A stretch of DNA of 64,000 nt from Dolomitihabitans soli (GCF_022213955.1 NZ_JAKNTW010000039.1:51210-115209), one strand, 5' to 3'; shown: positions 1 to 8,803, numbered from the stretch's first letter. The notes: generated by a model not told the origin, from the sequence alone. Program-made: numbers and translations.

Positions 1-645
1 GCCGGTGAGCACCGCGAGTTGCGCGTACGTCTCGGCGTTGGACAGCAGCGTGGGCAGCCCGCGCACGCCGCTGTCACTGGTCCGGCCCCCTCTGCCCCGG
101 GGTACGGCGTCGCGTCCGCTGACCCCGTTGACGACGGAGCCGCCCTCACCCGTGACGAACTTCTCCGGCAGCCCGACCACCCGCACGTATTCGCCCAGGC
201 CACGCTCCTCGACGGCGGCCAGCATCGACTGCTCCGCCACGTGCCCCTCGGCCACCCCGATCACGATCTCCACCGCGTCGAGGGCGTCGGCCGCCAGCAT
301 CGCCCCGTCGAGCACCAGGTGCGGGGTCCGCAGCAGCAACATCTTGTCCTTGGCGCTGGCCGGCTCGCCCTCCGTGGCGTTGACGACCACGACGACCTCG
401 GCCTTCTTGCTGCGCGCCGTACGGGCGACCGCGCCGAGTTTGCGGGCGAACGGGAACGCCGCGCCGCCGCGTCCTCGCAGGTCGACCGCTTCGGCCAGGG
501 AGATCAGCGTCTCCACGTCGTGGCTGGCCGCCTCGGGGTGCACGTCACGGTGCGCGGCGTAGTCCAGCCGCCGGACCCGGTCGAGCCCGGCGGTCAGTCT
601 GGGCTCTCCGACGCTGCGAACGTCGGGAACGCGATAAGGGATCAT
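1..645 (-). CDS. NuoF-like NADH-dehydrogenase flavoprotein, N-terminal part
   Basis: Reading the minus strand from an ATG at 645 gives an open frame that leaves the window at base 1. The protein has the FMN/NADH-binding features of the 51-kDa subunit (NuoF) of respiratory complex I: RGRGGAAFP near residue 57, NATEGEPASAKDK in place of the usual NADEGEPGTFKDR, and LPTLLSNAETYAQL near the edge. Because the motifs are degenerate and the partner is a ferric-reductase-like membrane protein, it is more likely a stand-alone NuoF-like oxidoreductase than the complex I subunit. Its ATG overlaps the stop of the upstream gene (ATGA), so the two are translationally coupled. The C-terminal Fe-S region is not visible. 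Confidence 0.8.
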   Translation of the reverse strand, partial: MIPYRVPDVRSVGEPRLTAGLDRVRRLDYAAHRDVHPEAASHDVETLISLAEAVDLRGRGGAAFPFARKLGAVARTARSKKAEVVVVVNATEGEPASAKDKMLLLRTPHLVLDGAMLAADALDAVEIVIGVAEGHVAEQSMLAAVEERGLGEYVRVVGLPEKFVTGEGGSVVNGVSGRDAVPRGRGGRTSDSGVRGLPTLLSNAETYAQLAVLTG

Positions 646-1361
646 CCGGTGCGCCGTGTCTCCGTGTTCGATCGCAGGTTGTAGACCCGGGCCAGCGGTT
701 CTGCGGCGGCCTTCTCGGTGACCTCGACCTTCGGGGTCACGGCGGTCTCGCGAGCCTTGGAGGTCGCGGCGAGCCGGAAGGACAAGGCCACTCCGACCCC
801 GACCAGGGCCAGCACGTAGCTCCAGACCACCCAGGTCGCGGGCGGCCGGCCGCTGAACAGGCCGTGCAGGATGGACACCGGCCACGCCAGGTAGGCGCTG
901 TCGTGCAGCGCCCGCCACATCCACGGGCGGGCCGACTGCGCGAACTTGCCGCGCAGCAGGCCGGTCAGCAGGACCAGCAACATGATGTCGCCCGCGATGG
1001 CGCCCAGGCCGACGAACAGGCCCGCCCCGCCGGCGAAGGGGATGATCGCGCCCGCCGCCCCGACCAGACCTGAGTCGATCTTGAGCGCCACATGGGTCAC
1101 CAGGAACCCCATGCCGGCCAGCGCCGTGGCCCGGTGGACGCGCTGGGAAAGGATCCTGTGGTCGATCGAGAGGAGGGTGCGCTCGGTCGTGACGACGCCG
1201 AGTATGACCGTTCCGGTGAGCCCGAGCAGCGCGAACACACCGGAGTAGAAATCGAGGAAGCCACGTGCGGAGGCGACTGCCGCCGCGCCCCAGCCAGTCG
1301 TCAGTGCGAGCATCGCCATGGTCACGGTGCCCGCGACCACGACGAGCGAGACCATGGTCAT
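642..1361 (-). CDS. Ferric-reductase-like / cytochrome b-type membrane protein
   Basis: About 239 residues with several hydrophobic segments and spaced histidines (for example HRILSQRVHRATALAG, THVALK, RALHDSAYLAWPVSILHG), as in the ferric reductase-like transmembrane domain, where histidines bind haem within the membrane. The C-terminal ~40 residues are charged and probably cytosolic. I chose ATG 1361 (after GAAGGGC) because it puts a hydrophobic helix at the N-terminus; a GTG at 1445 would add a basic extension. It probably passes electrons to or from the NuoF-like flavoprotein that it overlaps by 4 nt. The electron donor and acceptor cannot be told from sequence. Confidence 0.75.
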   Translation of the reverse strand: MTMVSLVVVAGTVTMAMLALTTGWGAAAVASARGFLDFYSGVFALLGLTGTVILGVVTTERTLLSIDHRILSQRVHRATALAGMGFLVTHVALKIDSGLVGAAGAIIPFAGGAGLFVGLGAIAGDIMLLVLLTGLLRGKFAQSARPWMWRALHDSAYLAWPVSILHGLFSGRPPATWVVWSYVLALVGVGVALSFRLAATSKARETAVTPKVEVTEKAAAEPLARVYNLRSNTETRRTG

Positions 1362-1504
1362 GCCCTTCGACTGGGCAGGGCTCGTGTGCCGGGGGGCACG
1401 CCTGCTTTTGGTCAACGCGATCTCCAAGAGCTGAGGGCGGCCCACCGCCGGCCCGGACCGCGCTCCGGGCCGGCGATGGGCCAGATCTAGGTGGGGGGTG
1501 TGTG

Positions 1505-2992
1505 TCAGCAGCGGCGGCCGCGGTTGATGCAGGAGACGACGAAGTTCATCAGGTTGTTCGGCATCACGTTGGCGAAGTCCGAGTGGTCGGTGATCGGGTT
1601 GTGCAGCTGCTCCGGGAAGCTGTCCACCGCGAAGGACTCACCCGGCGGGACCCGATAGGTGAGGGTGATCCGCAGCTGCGGGATGGCCCGGGTGCCCTGC
1701 GGGCAACGGCCCTGGCCGTCGGGGTAGAGCACGTGGGTCCGGTGGTTGGCGCTGTCGGTGTTGGCGCCGTCCCAGCAGCTCGGGAAGTCCTGGATGCGCA
1801 TCACCTGGCTGCCCCTCGGGCACAGCGGGTACTGCGAGGTGATCCGGTTGTTGAAGCCGGTGCACGACCACTTGGCCAGCGCGTTGGCGCCGCCGTTCGT
1901 GGCCGACTTGGCGTCGCCCATCAGCAGCCTGAGGAACCTCGGCATGGCCGTGACCCTGGATACCGGGTTGCCGCGGAACTGGAGGGTGACCGAGGTCGGG
2001 CGCAGGATCGTGCCGACGTTGCCGTCCGCCGCGCCGCCCGGCTCACCCGACGGGTTCGCGCTGGGGGTCGGGGAGGGGTCGGGCTGGTCGTCGTCCTGGG
2101 TGGGGGTGGGAGTGGGGGTCGGCCTGGAGGTGGGGCGCCGGCGGTTCTGGGAGCCGAAGGTCTCGGGGTTCTCGTTCTCGTTCTCGGCCTGCTGGCCGTC
2201 CTGGCCGTCCTGGCCGTCCTGGCCGTCCTGGTTCTGCTGGTCCTGTGGGTCCTCAGGGTTCTGGTTCTGCTGGTCCTGGTTCTGCTGGTCCTGGTTTTGC
2301 GGGTCCTGGTTTTCGGCGTCTTGGCCGTCCTGGTTCTGTCCGTTTTGGCCGTTCTGATCGTCCTGGAGGTTCTGGTTATCACCGTTCTGGTCTTGGTTCT
2401 GGTTGTCCTGACCGTTCTGGTTCTGGTCGTCCTGGTTGTTGTTGTCCTGGTTCTGGTCGTCCTGGAGGTTCTGGTCGTCCTCCTCGGTGGGGCTCGGGGT
2501 GGGGGCGGGGGCGGCCTCCGGCTCCTGGGGGTCACGTTCGCGGAGGACGGGCCAGAAGTAGGTCGACCTGTCGTTCAGCCGGCACGTCGTGCCCGCGGCG
2601 GCGAGGCTCTGGTCCGTGGAGAACGCGTCGGTGGACAGGTTGCCCACGTAGTCGTGGATGTGGTGGGCGCCGTTCGTCACCCCGGGGGCGACGATGAAGT
2701 TGTCGGAGTTGAAGTGGCCGTTCTCGTTCCTCCCGCAGCGGGAGACGAAGCTGCCACGCGATCCGCCGCGCTGGACACGAGGATCGCCCTCGGCGCGCTG
2801 GACCTGGCGGATGTCAATGAAATCCTCCGAGAACGGGCCCTGCTCACCCGCGCACGCCTCGGGGTTGGCCGCGAGCTCCTCGGGCGTGCAGTGATCGGCC
2901 GAGGCACTGAAGGGCCCGATCACACTGAGTGTCACCGAGCTCACGGCGACGGTCAGTCCCGCCAGTACTGCGGTGATTCGTCTTCGTATCAC
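1505..2992 (-). CDS. Secreted DUF1996 protein with Asn/Gln/Asp-rich insert
   Basis: GTG start in a GTGA overlap with the upstream gene; the protein is 495 residues. An Arg-rich N-terminus and hydrophobic stretch ending ASADH form a signal peptide. The ordered part begins with a segment (GHFNSDNFIVAPGVTNGAHH, then HDYVGN) and ends with Cys-containing segments (WSCTGFNNR, PSCWDGANTDSANHRTHV), the signature of DUF1996 proteins of actinomycetes and fungi. Between them, roughly at 2060-2500, is a low-complexity stretch of NQDGQD/QQNQ repeats and Pro-Thr-rich spacers. An open frame continues upstream to 3652, but that part overlaps the DUF4142 gene in another frame and is not coding. Function unknown; probably cell-surface or matrix related. 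Confidence 0.8.
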   Translation of the reverse strand: MIRRRITAVLAGLTVAVSSVTLSVIGPFSASADHCTPEELAANPEACAGEQGPFSEDFIDIRQVQRAEGDPRVQRGGSRGSFVSRCGRNENGHFNSDNFIVAPGVTNGAHHIHDYVGNLSTDAFSTDQSLAAAGTTCRLNDRSTYFWPVLRERDPQEPEAAPAPTPSPTEEDDQNLQDDQNQDNNNQDDQNQNGQDNQNQDQNGDNQNLQDDQNGQNGQNQDGQDAENQDPQNQDQQNQDQQNQNPEDPQDQQNQDGQDGQDGQDGQQAENENENPETFGSQNRRRPTSRPTPTPTPTQDDDQPDPSPTPSANPSGEPGGAADGNVGTILRPTSVTLQFRGNPVSRVTAMPRFLRLLMGDAKSATNGGANALAKWSCTGFNNRITSQYPLCPRGSQVMRIQDFPSCWDGANTDSANHRTHVLYPDGQGRCPQGTRAIPQLRITLTYRVPPGESFAVDSFPEQLHNPITDHSDFANVMPNNLMNFVVSCINRGRRC

Positions 2993-3645
2993 GGTCGAAC
3001 TCCTTGTGTGGTGGGTGGGTTCGGCGGCTGCGGCAGGGCGGTGTAGTCCACCAGGCCCGTGCTTTCGAGCAGGGTCATGTGCCGCATGACCACGTTCACC
3101 ACCCGCGATGCGAAGGAACGGATGAGGTCGTTCCTCGTGCCGGCGCGAATCCCGGCGACCACGGTGAAGACCTTGCCGTGGGCCGCGCGCAGCAGCTTGG
3201 CGAAGGCCAGGTCGTACTCCTGGCCGAACTTGCCGGACAGCTCCGCCATCCAGCCCTGTTGGTCGGCGCTCGGCTGGCTGGGCAGGATGACGCCCAGCTT
3301 GCCCGCGAGCGCGAGCACCTCCTTGTCGAGGGCGGTGTGATCTTCGACGAGATGGGCGCCGACGTCCTTGACCCGGGCGCTGCTGGCCCGCTGGCCCGCC
3401 TGCTGGCCGGTCGGGATCTCCCACAGTCCGGCCTGCCGTACCTTGACCAGGAAGTCGATGTCGGCCGCGGTGATCGGGCCGAACTTGGTCGAGGTCGCGG
3501 CCTGGGCGAACGGAACAGGACCGGACGCTCCCGGCAAAGCTCCGGGGGACACCGTGATGAGGATCGCGATGGACCCCGCGATGATGAAGATGGCCAGGAC
3601 CAGCATCTCGCCACGTCCGATGGGCCATCGGGAGAAGCCACGCAT
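2989..3645 (-). CDS. DUF4142 ferritin-like exported protein
   Basis: 218 residues. One N-terminal hydrophobic helix (LVLAIFIIAGSIAILITV) acts as signal peptide or anchor. The rest is helical with the DUF4142 pattern: FGPITAADIDFLVKVRQAGLWE at the start, DVGAHLVEDHTALDKEV in the middle, and a C-terminal HMTLLESTGLV. DUF4142 is a ferritin-like four-helix domain of exported proteins without a settled function. The gene is coupled by a GTGA overlap to the DUF1996 gene, so the two are probably made and exported together. Confidence 0.82.
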   Translation of the reverse strand: MRGFSRWPIGRGEMLVLAIFIIAGSIAILITVSPGALPGASGPVPFAQAATSTKFGPITAADIDFLVKVRQAGLWEIPTGQQAGQRASSARVKDVGAHLVEDHTALDKEVLALAGKLGVILPSQPSADQQGWMAELSGKFGQEYDLAFAKLLRAAHGKVFTVVAGIRAGTRNDLIRSFASRVVNVVMRHMTLLESTGLVDYTALPQPPNPPTTQGVRP

Positions 3646-3664
3646 ATGCCAACTCCGCGAGTGC

Positions 3665-4159
3665 TCAGTATCCGGCCGGGGCGTTATCCGCTTTAAGGCC
3701 GCTCGGTGTCACGGCGAACCAGGCGTCACTTTGACCCTGACCGTTAACCTCTCCCGGACGCGCGTCGCCGGTGAAGCGATACAGCGGCCAGCCGGCCAGG
3801 GTGGCCTGCCAGGTGCCGTCCGGCCGCCTTATCTTTCCGACGAGTTCCTGGGACACCCCGTGGGCGTGCATGTGCCGGTCGGGCACCAGGGGCCGCCACT
3901 TCTCCGTGCAGGTGGCGAGGCAGTTCGTGGTCGGCGGGGCGGCGGTGTCCTTGTCGAAGCGATACAGGGTGAAACCTTTGACGTCGGTGACGATCGCACC
4001 GACGCCCTCGTTGTCGGCGGCGTTGATCAGTGAGGGACCGCCATGGCTGTGACCGTCCTCGTGGGTCGCGGCCTCCGTACTCCCGCTCGCGCCGCAGGCG
4101 CTGGTCACGGCCATGACGCCGAGCGAGAGAGCGGCGAGTCGACTCCGTCGGGTGTTCAT
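3665..4159 (-). CDS. Lipoprotein with secreted Y-x4-D repeats (COG4315-type)
   Basis: About 164 residues from ATG 4159, preceded by AAGGACGAAGG. The signal peptide ends in a lipobox (VTSAC), so the protein is probably anchored to the outer face of the membrane. The mature part carries the repeat domain of unknown function (PF03640 type): LYRFDKD followed by CLATCTEKWRPL, then a second repeat LYRFTGD. A His-rich segment (HEDGHSHGG) follows the lipobox and may bind metal. It is monocistronic and lies next to the sigma factor that reads the other way. Confidence 0.8.
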   Translation of the reverse strand: MNTRRSRLAALSLGVMAVTSACGASGSTEAATHEDGHSHGGPSLINAADNEGVGAIVTDVKGFTLYRFDKDTAAPPTTNCLATCTEKWRPLVPDRHMHAHGVSQELVGKIRRPDGTWQATLAGWPLYRFTGDARPGEVNGQGQSDAWFAVTPSGLKADNAPAGY

Positions 4160-4311
4160 CCTTCGTCCTTCCGGTCGGCTCCATGGCCCCATCTCGGAGA
4201 GAGGTACGGCGGCGCTTGGGGAAGGGTTCACCTGATGTGACGAGATAGCCCGAAATGACGGAAGTTACAAAAGTTACCCACTAGTTGCTCAATCGCTGCA
4301 AGTATGTGGCC

Positions 4312-4866
4312 GTGTCGCGGAAGCCCAGCCCGGAGTCCGCAGAATTGGACCCTGGCATAAACGAACAGGACGAGCGGTTGATCGGCGCGCTCTATCAGGC
4401 GTTCGGGTCCCGTCTCCTGCACCATGTACGCAGGGCAACCGGCAACGACCATCACTGGGCGGAAGACGTCGTCCAGGAGACTTTGGTCCGAGCCTGGCGC
4501 CATGCCGGGAAGCTGAATCACGAACCCGGCCTGCTGTGGGCGTGGCTGTTGACGGTCGCCCGCCGCATCATCATCGATGGCCGCCGACGTCGTAGTGCCC
4601 GACCAGAAGAGGTCGAGGACACCGGACTCGATGCCGTCTCAGTTCCGGACGAATCCGAGCGAACCATCGCAGCGATGGTCGTCTCGGAGGCGCTTGAGCG
4701 CCTGTCCGTCGAGCATCGGGAGGTGATCGAGGAAACATATCTGCGCGATCGAACGATCAACGAGGCAGCCGAGGTGCTGCGCATCCCGCCGGGTACTGTG
4801 AAGTCACGGCTCTACTACGCGATCCGAGCCCTTCGGAGAGATCTGAAGGAGAAGGGGGTCACCTGA
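4312..4866 (+). CDS. ECF-type RNA polymerase sigma factor
   Basis: Region 2 is present as LYQAFGSRLLHHVRRATGN with AEDVVQETLVRAWRH and LLTVARRIIIDGRRRR. Region 4 follows as LSVEHREVIEETYLRDRTI with the helix-turn-helix IPPGTVKSRLYYAIRALRRD. Length (~184 aa) fits ECF sigma factors of the SigL/SigK type that pair with zinc anti-sigma proteins. Start is uncertain: GTG 4312, GTG 4306 and TTG 4285 are all in frame and none has a clear ribosome-binding site, so leaderless translation is possible. The stop overlaps the start of the anti-sigma gene. Confidence 0.88.
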   Translation: MSRKPSPESAELDPGINEQDERLIGALYQAFGSRLLHHVRRATGNDHHWAEDVVQETLVRAWRHAGKLNHEPGLLWAWLLTVARRIIIDGRRRRSARPEEVEDTGLDAVSVPDESERTIAAMVVSEALERLSVEHREVIEETYLRDRTINEAAEVLRIPPGTVKSRLYYAIRALRRDLKEKGVT

Positions 4867-5060
4867 TGTCCTCGCCACCTCATCACGAGGTGGCCGCCTA
4901 TGCACTCGGATTGCTGGATCAAGAAGACAACGAGGTCTTCGAGCGTCATCTCGTCGAGTGTGTGGACTGCCAGACCGAGTTGACCGAACTGGCAGATGTG
5001 CCCGACCTCCTCGACGAGGTAAGGAACAAGCGGTCCCCCATCGAAGGCCGCCCAGGCTGA
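4866..5060 (+). CDS. Short zinc-binding anti-sigma protein (ZAS domain only)
   Basis: 64 residues. The sequence HHEVAAYALGLLDQEDNEVF followed by HLVECVDC holds the H-x3-C-x2-C zinc motif of anti-sigma factors, plus the upstream His. The protein stops shortly after the ZAS domain. It has no membrane helix or extracytoplasmic sensor domain, which partner proteins of this sigma class usually carry. Start overlaps the sigma stop. Either it is a soluble ZAS protein or the original gene was truncated; see findings. Confidence 0.75.
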   Translation: MSSPPHHEVAAYALGLLDQEDNEVFERHLVECVDCQTELTELADVPDLLDEVRNKRSPIEGRPG

Positions 5061-5330
5061 GCGTGTTCCCTCTTCCCGGCGTACAACCGCACGCCCGCCG
5101 GGAAGGGGTCGAACCTGCGGACCCGCGCGACTCGGGTGGACCAGGCGTGTACGGCGGGCCCGAACATGCTGGTGCGCAGCCCGACGGGCCTCAAGGCGTT
5201 CCCCCAGACGGAGCGTTCGGCACGTCCCCGATCCCAACCAGCCGGAATGGTCGCGTGATCGAGATCAAGCTGTAACACTTGGCAACCAGGATCAGATCAA
5301 TGGTCTGAAGACAGGCCAAAGGAGACCTGG
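5061..5330. other. Gap after the anti-sigma gene, no convincing gene
   Basis: 270 bases between the anti-sigma stop and the phosphotransferase start. A reading frame near 5080-5240 contains ordinary-looking residues (for example TRVDQACTAGPNMLV) but has no start and no motif I recognise, so it may be the decayed remainder of a secreted-protein gene. The stretch 5270-5330 should hold the promoter of the next gene; GGAGACCTGG just before ATG 5331 is its ribosome-binding site. Confidence 0.35.
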
Positions 5331-6269
5331 ATGCCTGATGCCCCCGCGGATCCCATCCGGCTGGTCACGGCCTGGGCGGGATGCCCGGTCACGGCCACCG
5401 AGATCAAGGGTGGGCTCAGTCACCGGATCGCGCGGGTCGACTCGGGTGACGGACAGTCCTGGCTGATGCGCGTGCTCGACCCACGGGTCTCGGAGGCGGG
5501 CCTGGGGATCCCGCTGGAGCAGGAGATCGCCAACACGATCCAGGCGGCGAGCACCGGGGTAGGCCCCCGCGTGGTGCACCGGCTGCCCGGCCGGCCGGTG
5601 CTGCTCCTGGAGTTCATCGACGGGCGCACCCTCGACGCGCCCTCCGTCCGCGATCCCACGATGATCCCGCTGATCGCGGACGCCTGCCGGCGGCTGCACG
5701 CCGGGGCGAGGTTCGCCAACGACTTCTCCATCTTCCGCAAGCTGGAAGAACTGCTCGCGCTCTGCCGTACGCACGGGCTGCCCGTCCCGGCGGGCTACAC
5801 CGACCGCCTGCCGGTGGTCGCGGAGATCGAGCGGGCGCTCGCGGCGCACCCGCTGCCCGCCGTCCCCTGCCACAACGACCTGCTGCCGGAGAACTTCATC
5901 GCGGCGGGCGACGTGGTGCGGATCGTCGACTACCAGCTCTCCGGCAACAACGACCCGGCCTTCGAGCTCGGCGACATCGCCGCCGAGGCCGACTACCACC
6001 CCGACCTCACCGACCGCCTGGCCAGGGCGTACTTCGGCGAGCCCGATCGGCTGCTGCTCGCCAGGGTCCGGCTGTTCCTGATCATGTCGAACATCACCTG
6101 GACCCTGTGGTTCTCGGTGCACCACGGCCTGCTGAAGGACCAGGCCGCGGCGGCCGACTTCGACTACGCCGCAGAGGCGGCGGACAAGTTCCGGCAGGCC
6201 GGACGAGACCTGGACGACCCGGGCTTCGGCCGGCTGCTCGATGACGTCCGGGGGCTGCCCCCGGAATAA
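5331..6269 (+). CDS. Choline/ethanolamine-kinase-family phosphotransferase
   Basis: 312 residues. The kinase-like fold is marked by VPCHNDLLPENFI (Brenner-type catalytic loop, Asp in HNDLLPEN) and VRIVDYQLSGNNDPAFELGD (the metal-binding DYQ segment), as in choline and ethanolamine kinases and related aminoglycoside phosphotransferases. An N-terminal GGLSHRIARVD matches the substrate/ATP loop. The permease gene follows after 29 bases, suggesting that the substrate is an imported amine or amino alcohol that is phosphorylated on entry. The exact substrate cannot be read from sequence. Confidence 0.85.
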   Translation: MPDAPADPIRLVTAWAGCPVTATEIKGGLSHRIARVDSGDGQSWLMRVLDPRVSEAGLGIPLEQEIANTIQAASTGVGPRVVHRLPGRPVLLLEFIDGRTLDAPSVRDPTMIPLIADACRRLHAGARFANDFSIFRKLEELLALCRTHGLPVPAGYTDRLPVVAEIERALAAHPLPAVPCHNDLLPENFIAAGDVVRIVDYQLSGNNDPAFELGDIAAEADYHPDLTDRLARAYFGEPDRLLLARVRLFLIMSNITWTLWFSVHHGLLKDQAAAADFDYAAEAADKFRQAGRDLDDPGFGRLLDDVRGLPPE

Positions 6270-6298
6270 CCCCCCGCAACGCGCAAGGAGGCTGGTCG

Positions 6299-7849
6299 AT
6301 GACCAGGCCCGAAACCGTCGACGAGGACACCAGAAGGCTCGCGGAACTCGGCTACACCCAGGAGCTGTCCCGCACCTGGAGCGGATTCTCCAACTTCGCC
6401 ATCTCCTTCTCCATCATCTCGATCCTGGCCGGCTGCTTCACCACCTTCGGACAGGCCTGGAACAACGGCGGGCCGGTCGCCATCTCCTGGGGCTGGCCGC
6501 TGATCTCGATCTTCATCCTGATCATCGGTCTGTGCATGTCGGAGCTGGTCTCGGCGTATCCCACGGCGGGCGGCATCTACTGGTGGGCCACCAAGCTGGG
6601 CAAGCCGATCCACGGCTGGTTCACCGGCTGGCTCAACCTCATCGGGCTCATCGCGGTCACCGCCTCCGTCGACTACGGCTGCGCGACCTTTCTCAACATC
6701 ACCCTCAGCAGGCTGACGGGCGGAGCCTGGGAGGGCACGCTCACGCAGGCGTTCCTGCTGTTCGTGGTCGTGCTGGCGCTGCACGCCCTGATCAACATCT
6801 TCAGCCACCGGCTGATCTCACTGCTGCAGAACATCTCGGTGTGGTGGCACGTCGCCGGCGCCGCCGCGGTCGTCGCGATCCTGGCCTTCGCCCCGGAGAA
6901 CCACCAGTCCCTCGGGTTCGTCTTCACCGAGACGATCAACAACTCGGGCTTCGGCGAGGGCGAAGGGCTGTCGTTCTGGTTCTACGTGCTGCCGCTCGGC
7001 TTCCTGCTCACGCAGTACACCATCACCGGCTTCGACGCCTGTGCGCACGTGTCGGAGGAGACCCAGGGCGCGGCGCTGTCGGCCGCCAAGGGGCTGTGGC
7101 GCTCGATCTTCTACTCCGCGATCGGCGGCTGGATCCTGCTGCTGTCCTTCCTGTTCGCGGCGACGAACGTGGACCAGATCAACGAGGAGGCCGGCTTCGT
7201 CGGCGCGATCTTCACCACCGCGCTGTCGTCCAACCTGGCCACGGCCGTCTTCGCCATCTCCACGATCGGCCAGTTCTTCTGCGGAATGAGCTGCGTGACC
7301 TCGATGTCCCGGATGACCTACGCGTTCTCGCGGGACGGCGCCGTGCCCGGGTGGCGGCTCTGGTCGAAGGTCGACCGGAACAGGACCCCGGTCAACGCCA
7401 TCGTCGCGGGTTGCGTCATCGCCGCCCTGATCACCCTGCCCGCGCTCTACGCCCCTCCCGGCAGCGCCACGCCGGTCGCCTTCTACGCCGTCGTGTCGAT
7501 CGCGGTGATCGGCCTCTACCTGGCCTTCCTCATCCCGATCTGGCTCAGGTTGCGGGTCGGCGACGCCTTCCAGCCCGGCCCGTGGACGCTCGGCCCGAGA
7601 TACCGGGTGCTCTGCTGGATCGCGGTCGTCGAGATCGCGGTCATCTCCGTCTACTTCGTCATGCCGTTCTCGCCGGCGGGCGTCCCGTGGAGCCCGGACT
7701 TCACCTGGACCTCGGTGAACTACGCGCCGATCGCCGTCGGGGTGGTGCTGATCGGCATCGCGCTGTGGTGGGCGCTGTCGGCCAGGCACTGGTTCACCGG
7801 GCCGCGCCGTACGGTCGAGGACGTCGACGTCACGACCACGAAGATCTAG
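6299..7849 (+). CDS. APC-superfamily amino acid/amine permease
   Basis: 516 residues with about twelve hydrophobic segments. Typical APC features include LGYTQELSRTWSGFSNFAIS at the N-terminus, SAYPTAGGIYWWATKLG in helix 2-3 and FTGWLNLIG. The family moves amino acids, GABA, ethanolamine or polyamines with protons. AAGGAGG lies 6 bases before ATG 6299. It is the second gene of an operon with the kinase-family protein. Its stop and the lipB stop on the other strand share the palindrome CTAG. Confidence 0.88.
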   Translation: MTRPETVDEDTRRLAELGYTQELSRTWSGFSNFAISFSIISILAGCFTTFGQAWNNGGPVAISWGWPLISIFILIIGLCMSELVSAYPTAGGIYWWATKLGKPIHGWFTGWLNLIGLIAVTASVDYGCATFLNITLSRLTGGAWEGTLTQAFLLFVVVLALHALINIFSHRLISLLQNISVWWHVAGAAAVVAILAFAPENHQSLGFVFTETINNSGFGEGEGLSFWFYVLPLGFLLTQYTITGFDACAHVSEETQGAALSAAKGLWRSIFYSAIGGWILLLSFLFAATNVDQINEEAGFVGAIFTTALSSNLATAVFAISTIGQFFCGMSCVTSMSRMTYAFSRDGAVPGWRLWSKVDRNRTPVNAIVAGCVIAALITLPALYAPPGSATPVAFYAVVSIAVIGLYLAFLIPIWLRLRVGDAFQPGPWTLGPRYRVLCWIAVVEIAVISVYFVMPFSPAGVPWSPDFTWTSVNYAPIAVGVVLIGIALWWALSARHWFTGPRRTVEDVDVTTTKI

Positions 7850-8481
7850 CGCGCCTCGAAGGCGGCGGCCATCGCGGCGCGGACCTCGTCCATTCCTGCC
7901 GGGGAGCCCTCCCTGGTCACCGAGGTCATGTCGACCTCGGGCATGCCGCAGGGGATCGCCCAGTGCCACGGGTCGAGGTCGCCGTCGACGTTGAGGGCGA
8001 ACCCGTGGCTGGTGACCCCGCGGCTCTGCCGCATGCCGATCGAAGCGATCTTGCGGCCGGTCTCCCTGGTCCACACGCCGGTGAGCAGCTCGGAGCCGGG
8101 CGGGGTGTCCCTGCGTTCGGCGGGGACGCCCAGCGCCGACAGCCCGTCGACCAGCCGCAGCTCGACCTCGCGGACGTAGTCGACGATGCCCTCGTCGTCA
8201 CCGAGCTTGACGATCAGGTAGCCGACGAGCTGGCCGGGACCGTGGTAGGTCAGCTGCCCGCCGCGACCCGTGGTCAGCACGGCGATGCCGCGTGCCGGGT
8301 CGGGCAGGTGCTCGGTCGGCGTGCGTCGGCCGACGGTGTAGACGGCGGGGTGGCTGAGCAGCCACAACGTGTCACTCCGGGCGTCCTGCTGACGCTCTCC
8401 GACCAGCTCGGCCATGCGCTCCATGGCCTTCTCGTAATCGACCAGATCGTCCTGGATCACCGACAGCGGCCGTTCCCTCAT
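7846..8481 (-). CDS. lipB: Octanoyl-[ACP]:protein octanoyltransferase LipB
   Basis: About 211 residues. The family signature RGGQLTYHGPGQLVGY is intact, followed by VDYVREVELRLVDGL, GVWTRETGRKIASIG (catalytic Lys region) and HGFALNVDGDL. LipB moves octanoate from acyl carrier protein to lipoyl domains, the first step of lipoate synthesis. ATG 8481 is chosen because upstream residues in the longer frame are compositionally unlike the family. lipA, often a neighbour, is not in the window. Confidence 0.95.
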   Translation of the reverse strand: MRERPLSVIQDDLVDYEKAMERMAELVGERQQDARSDTLWLLSHPAVYTVGRRTPTEHLPDPARGIAVLTTGRGGQLTYHGPGQLVGYLIVKLGDDEGIVDYVREVELRLVDGLSALGVPAERRDTPPGSELLTGVWTRETGRKIASIGMRQSRGVTSHGFALNVDGDLDPWHWAIPCGMPEVDMTSVTREGSPAGMDEVRAAMAAAFEAR

Positions 8482-8498
8482 GGGAACCAGCTTACGAG

Positions 8499-8711
8499 CT
8501 AGCCGTAGGTGTGGTGGCTGTGGGTCGTCGCACCGGGGCGGGGGCCCTTCGGGAGGACGACCCACATGATGAGATAGATCACGAACTGCGGCCCCGGCAG
8601 GATGCACGAGAGCACGAACAGCAGTCGGACGAAGTTGGGGGACCAACCGTAGCGCTCAGCGATACCACCGCAGACGCCTGCGATCATCTTGTGGCTGGTT
8701 GACCGATGCAC
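8499..8711 (-). CDS. PspC-domain membrane protein
   Basis: 70 residues. The N-terminal half, HKMIAGVCGGIAERYGW followed by SPNFVRLLFVLSCILPGP, and the helix FVIYLIMWVVLPK form a single PspC domain (phage-shock protein C family), a small inner-membrane protein linked to envelope stress. The C-terminal tail ends in His residues (THSHHTYG). AGGAGG precedes the start. It is a separate small gene between lipB and the HAD-like gene, on the same strand. Confidence 0.88.
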   Translation of the reverse strand: MHRSTSHKMIAGVCGGIAERYGWSPNFVRLLFVLSCILPGPQFVIYLIMWVVLPKGPRPGATTHSHHTYG

Positions 8712-8803
8712 CGGGTTCCTCCTGTTTGTGTTGGTTCACCTAGTAGAACGAAGTCGCCGTGCGGCACCGTTCCACCACGGACCCTGAGATAACCCTGAAC
8801 CCA

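Noticed and set aside
2245..3046. Long plus-strand open frames with Leu/Val repeats opposite the DUF1996 gene.
   Set aside because: They are shadows of the repetitive antisense coding region.
6241..8502. A 753-codon plus-strand frame across the permease and lipB.
   Set aside because: Arg-rich out-of-frame reading of two clear genes.
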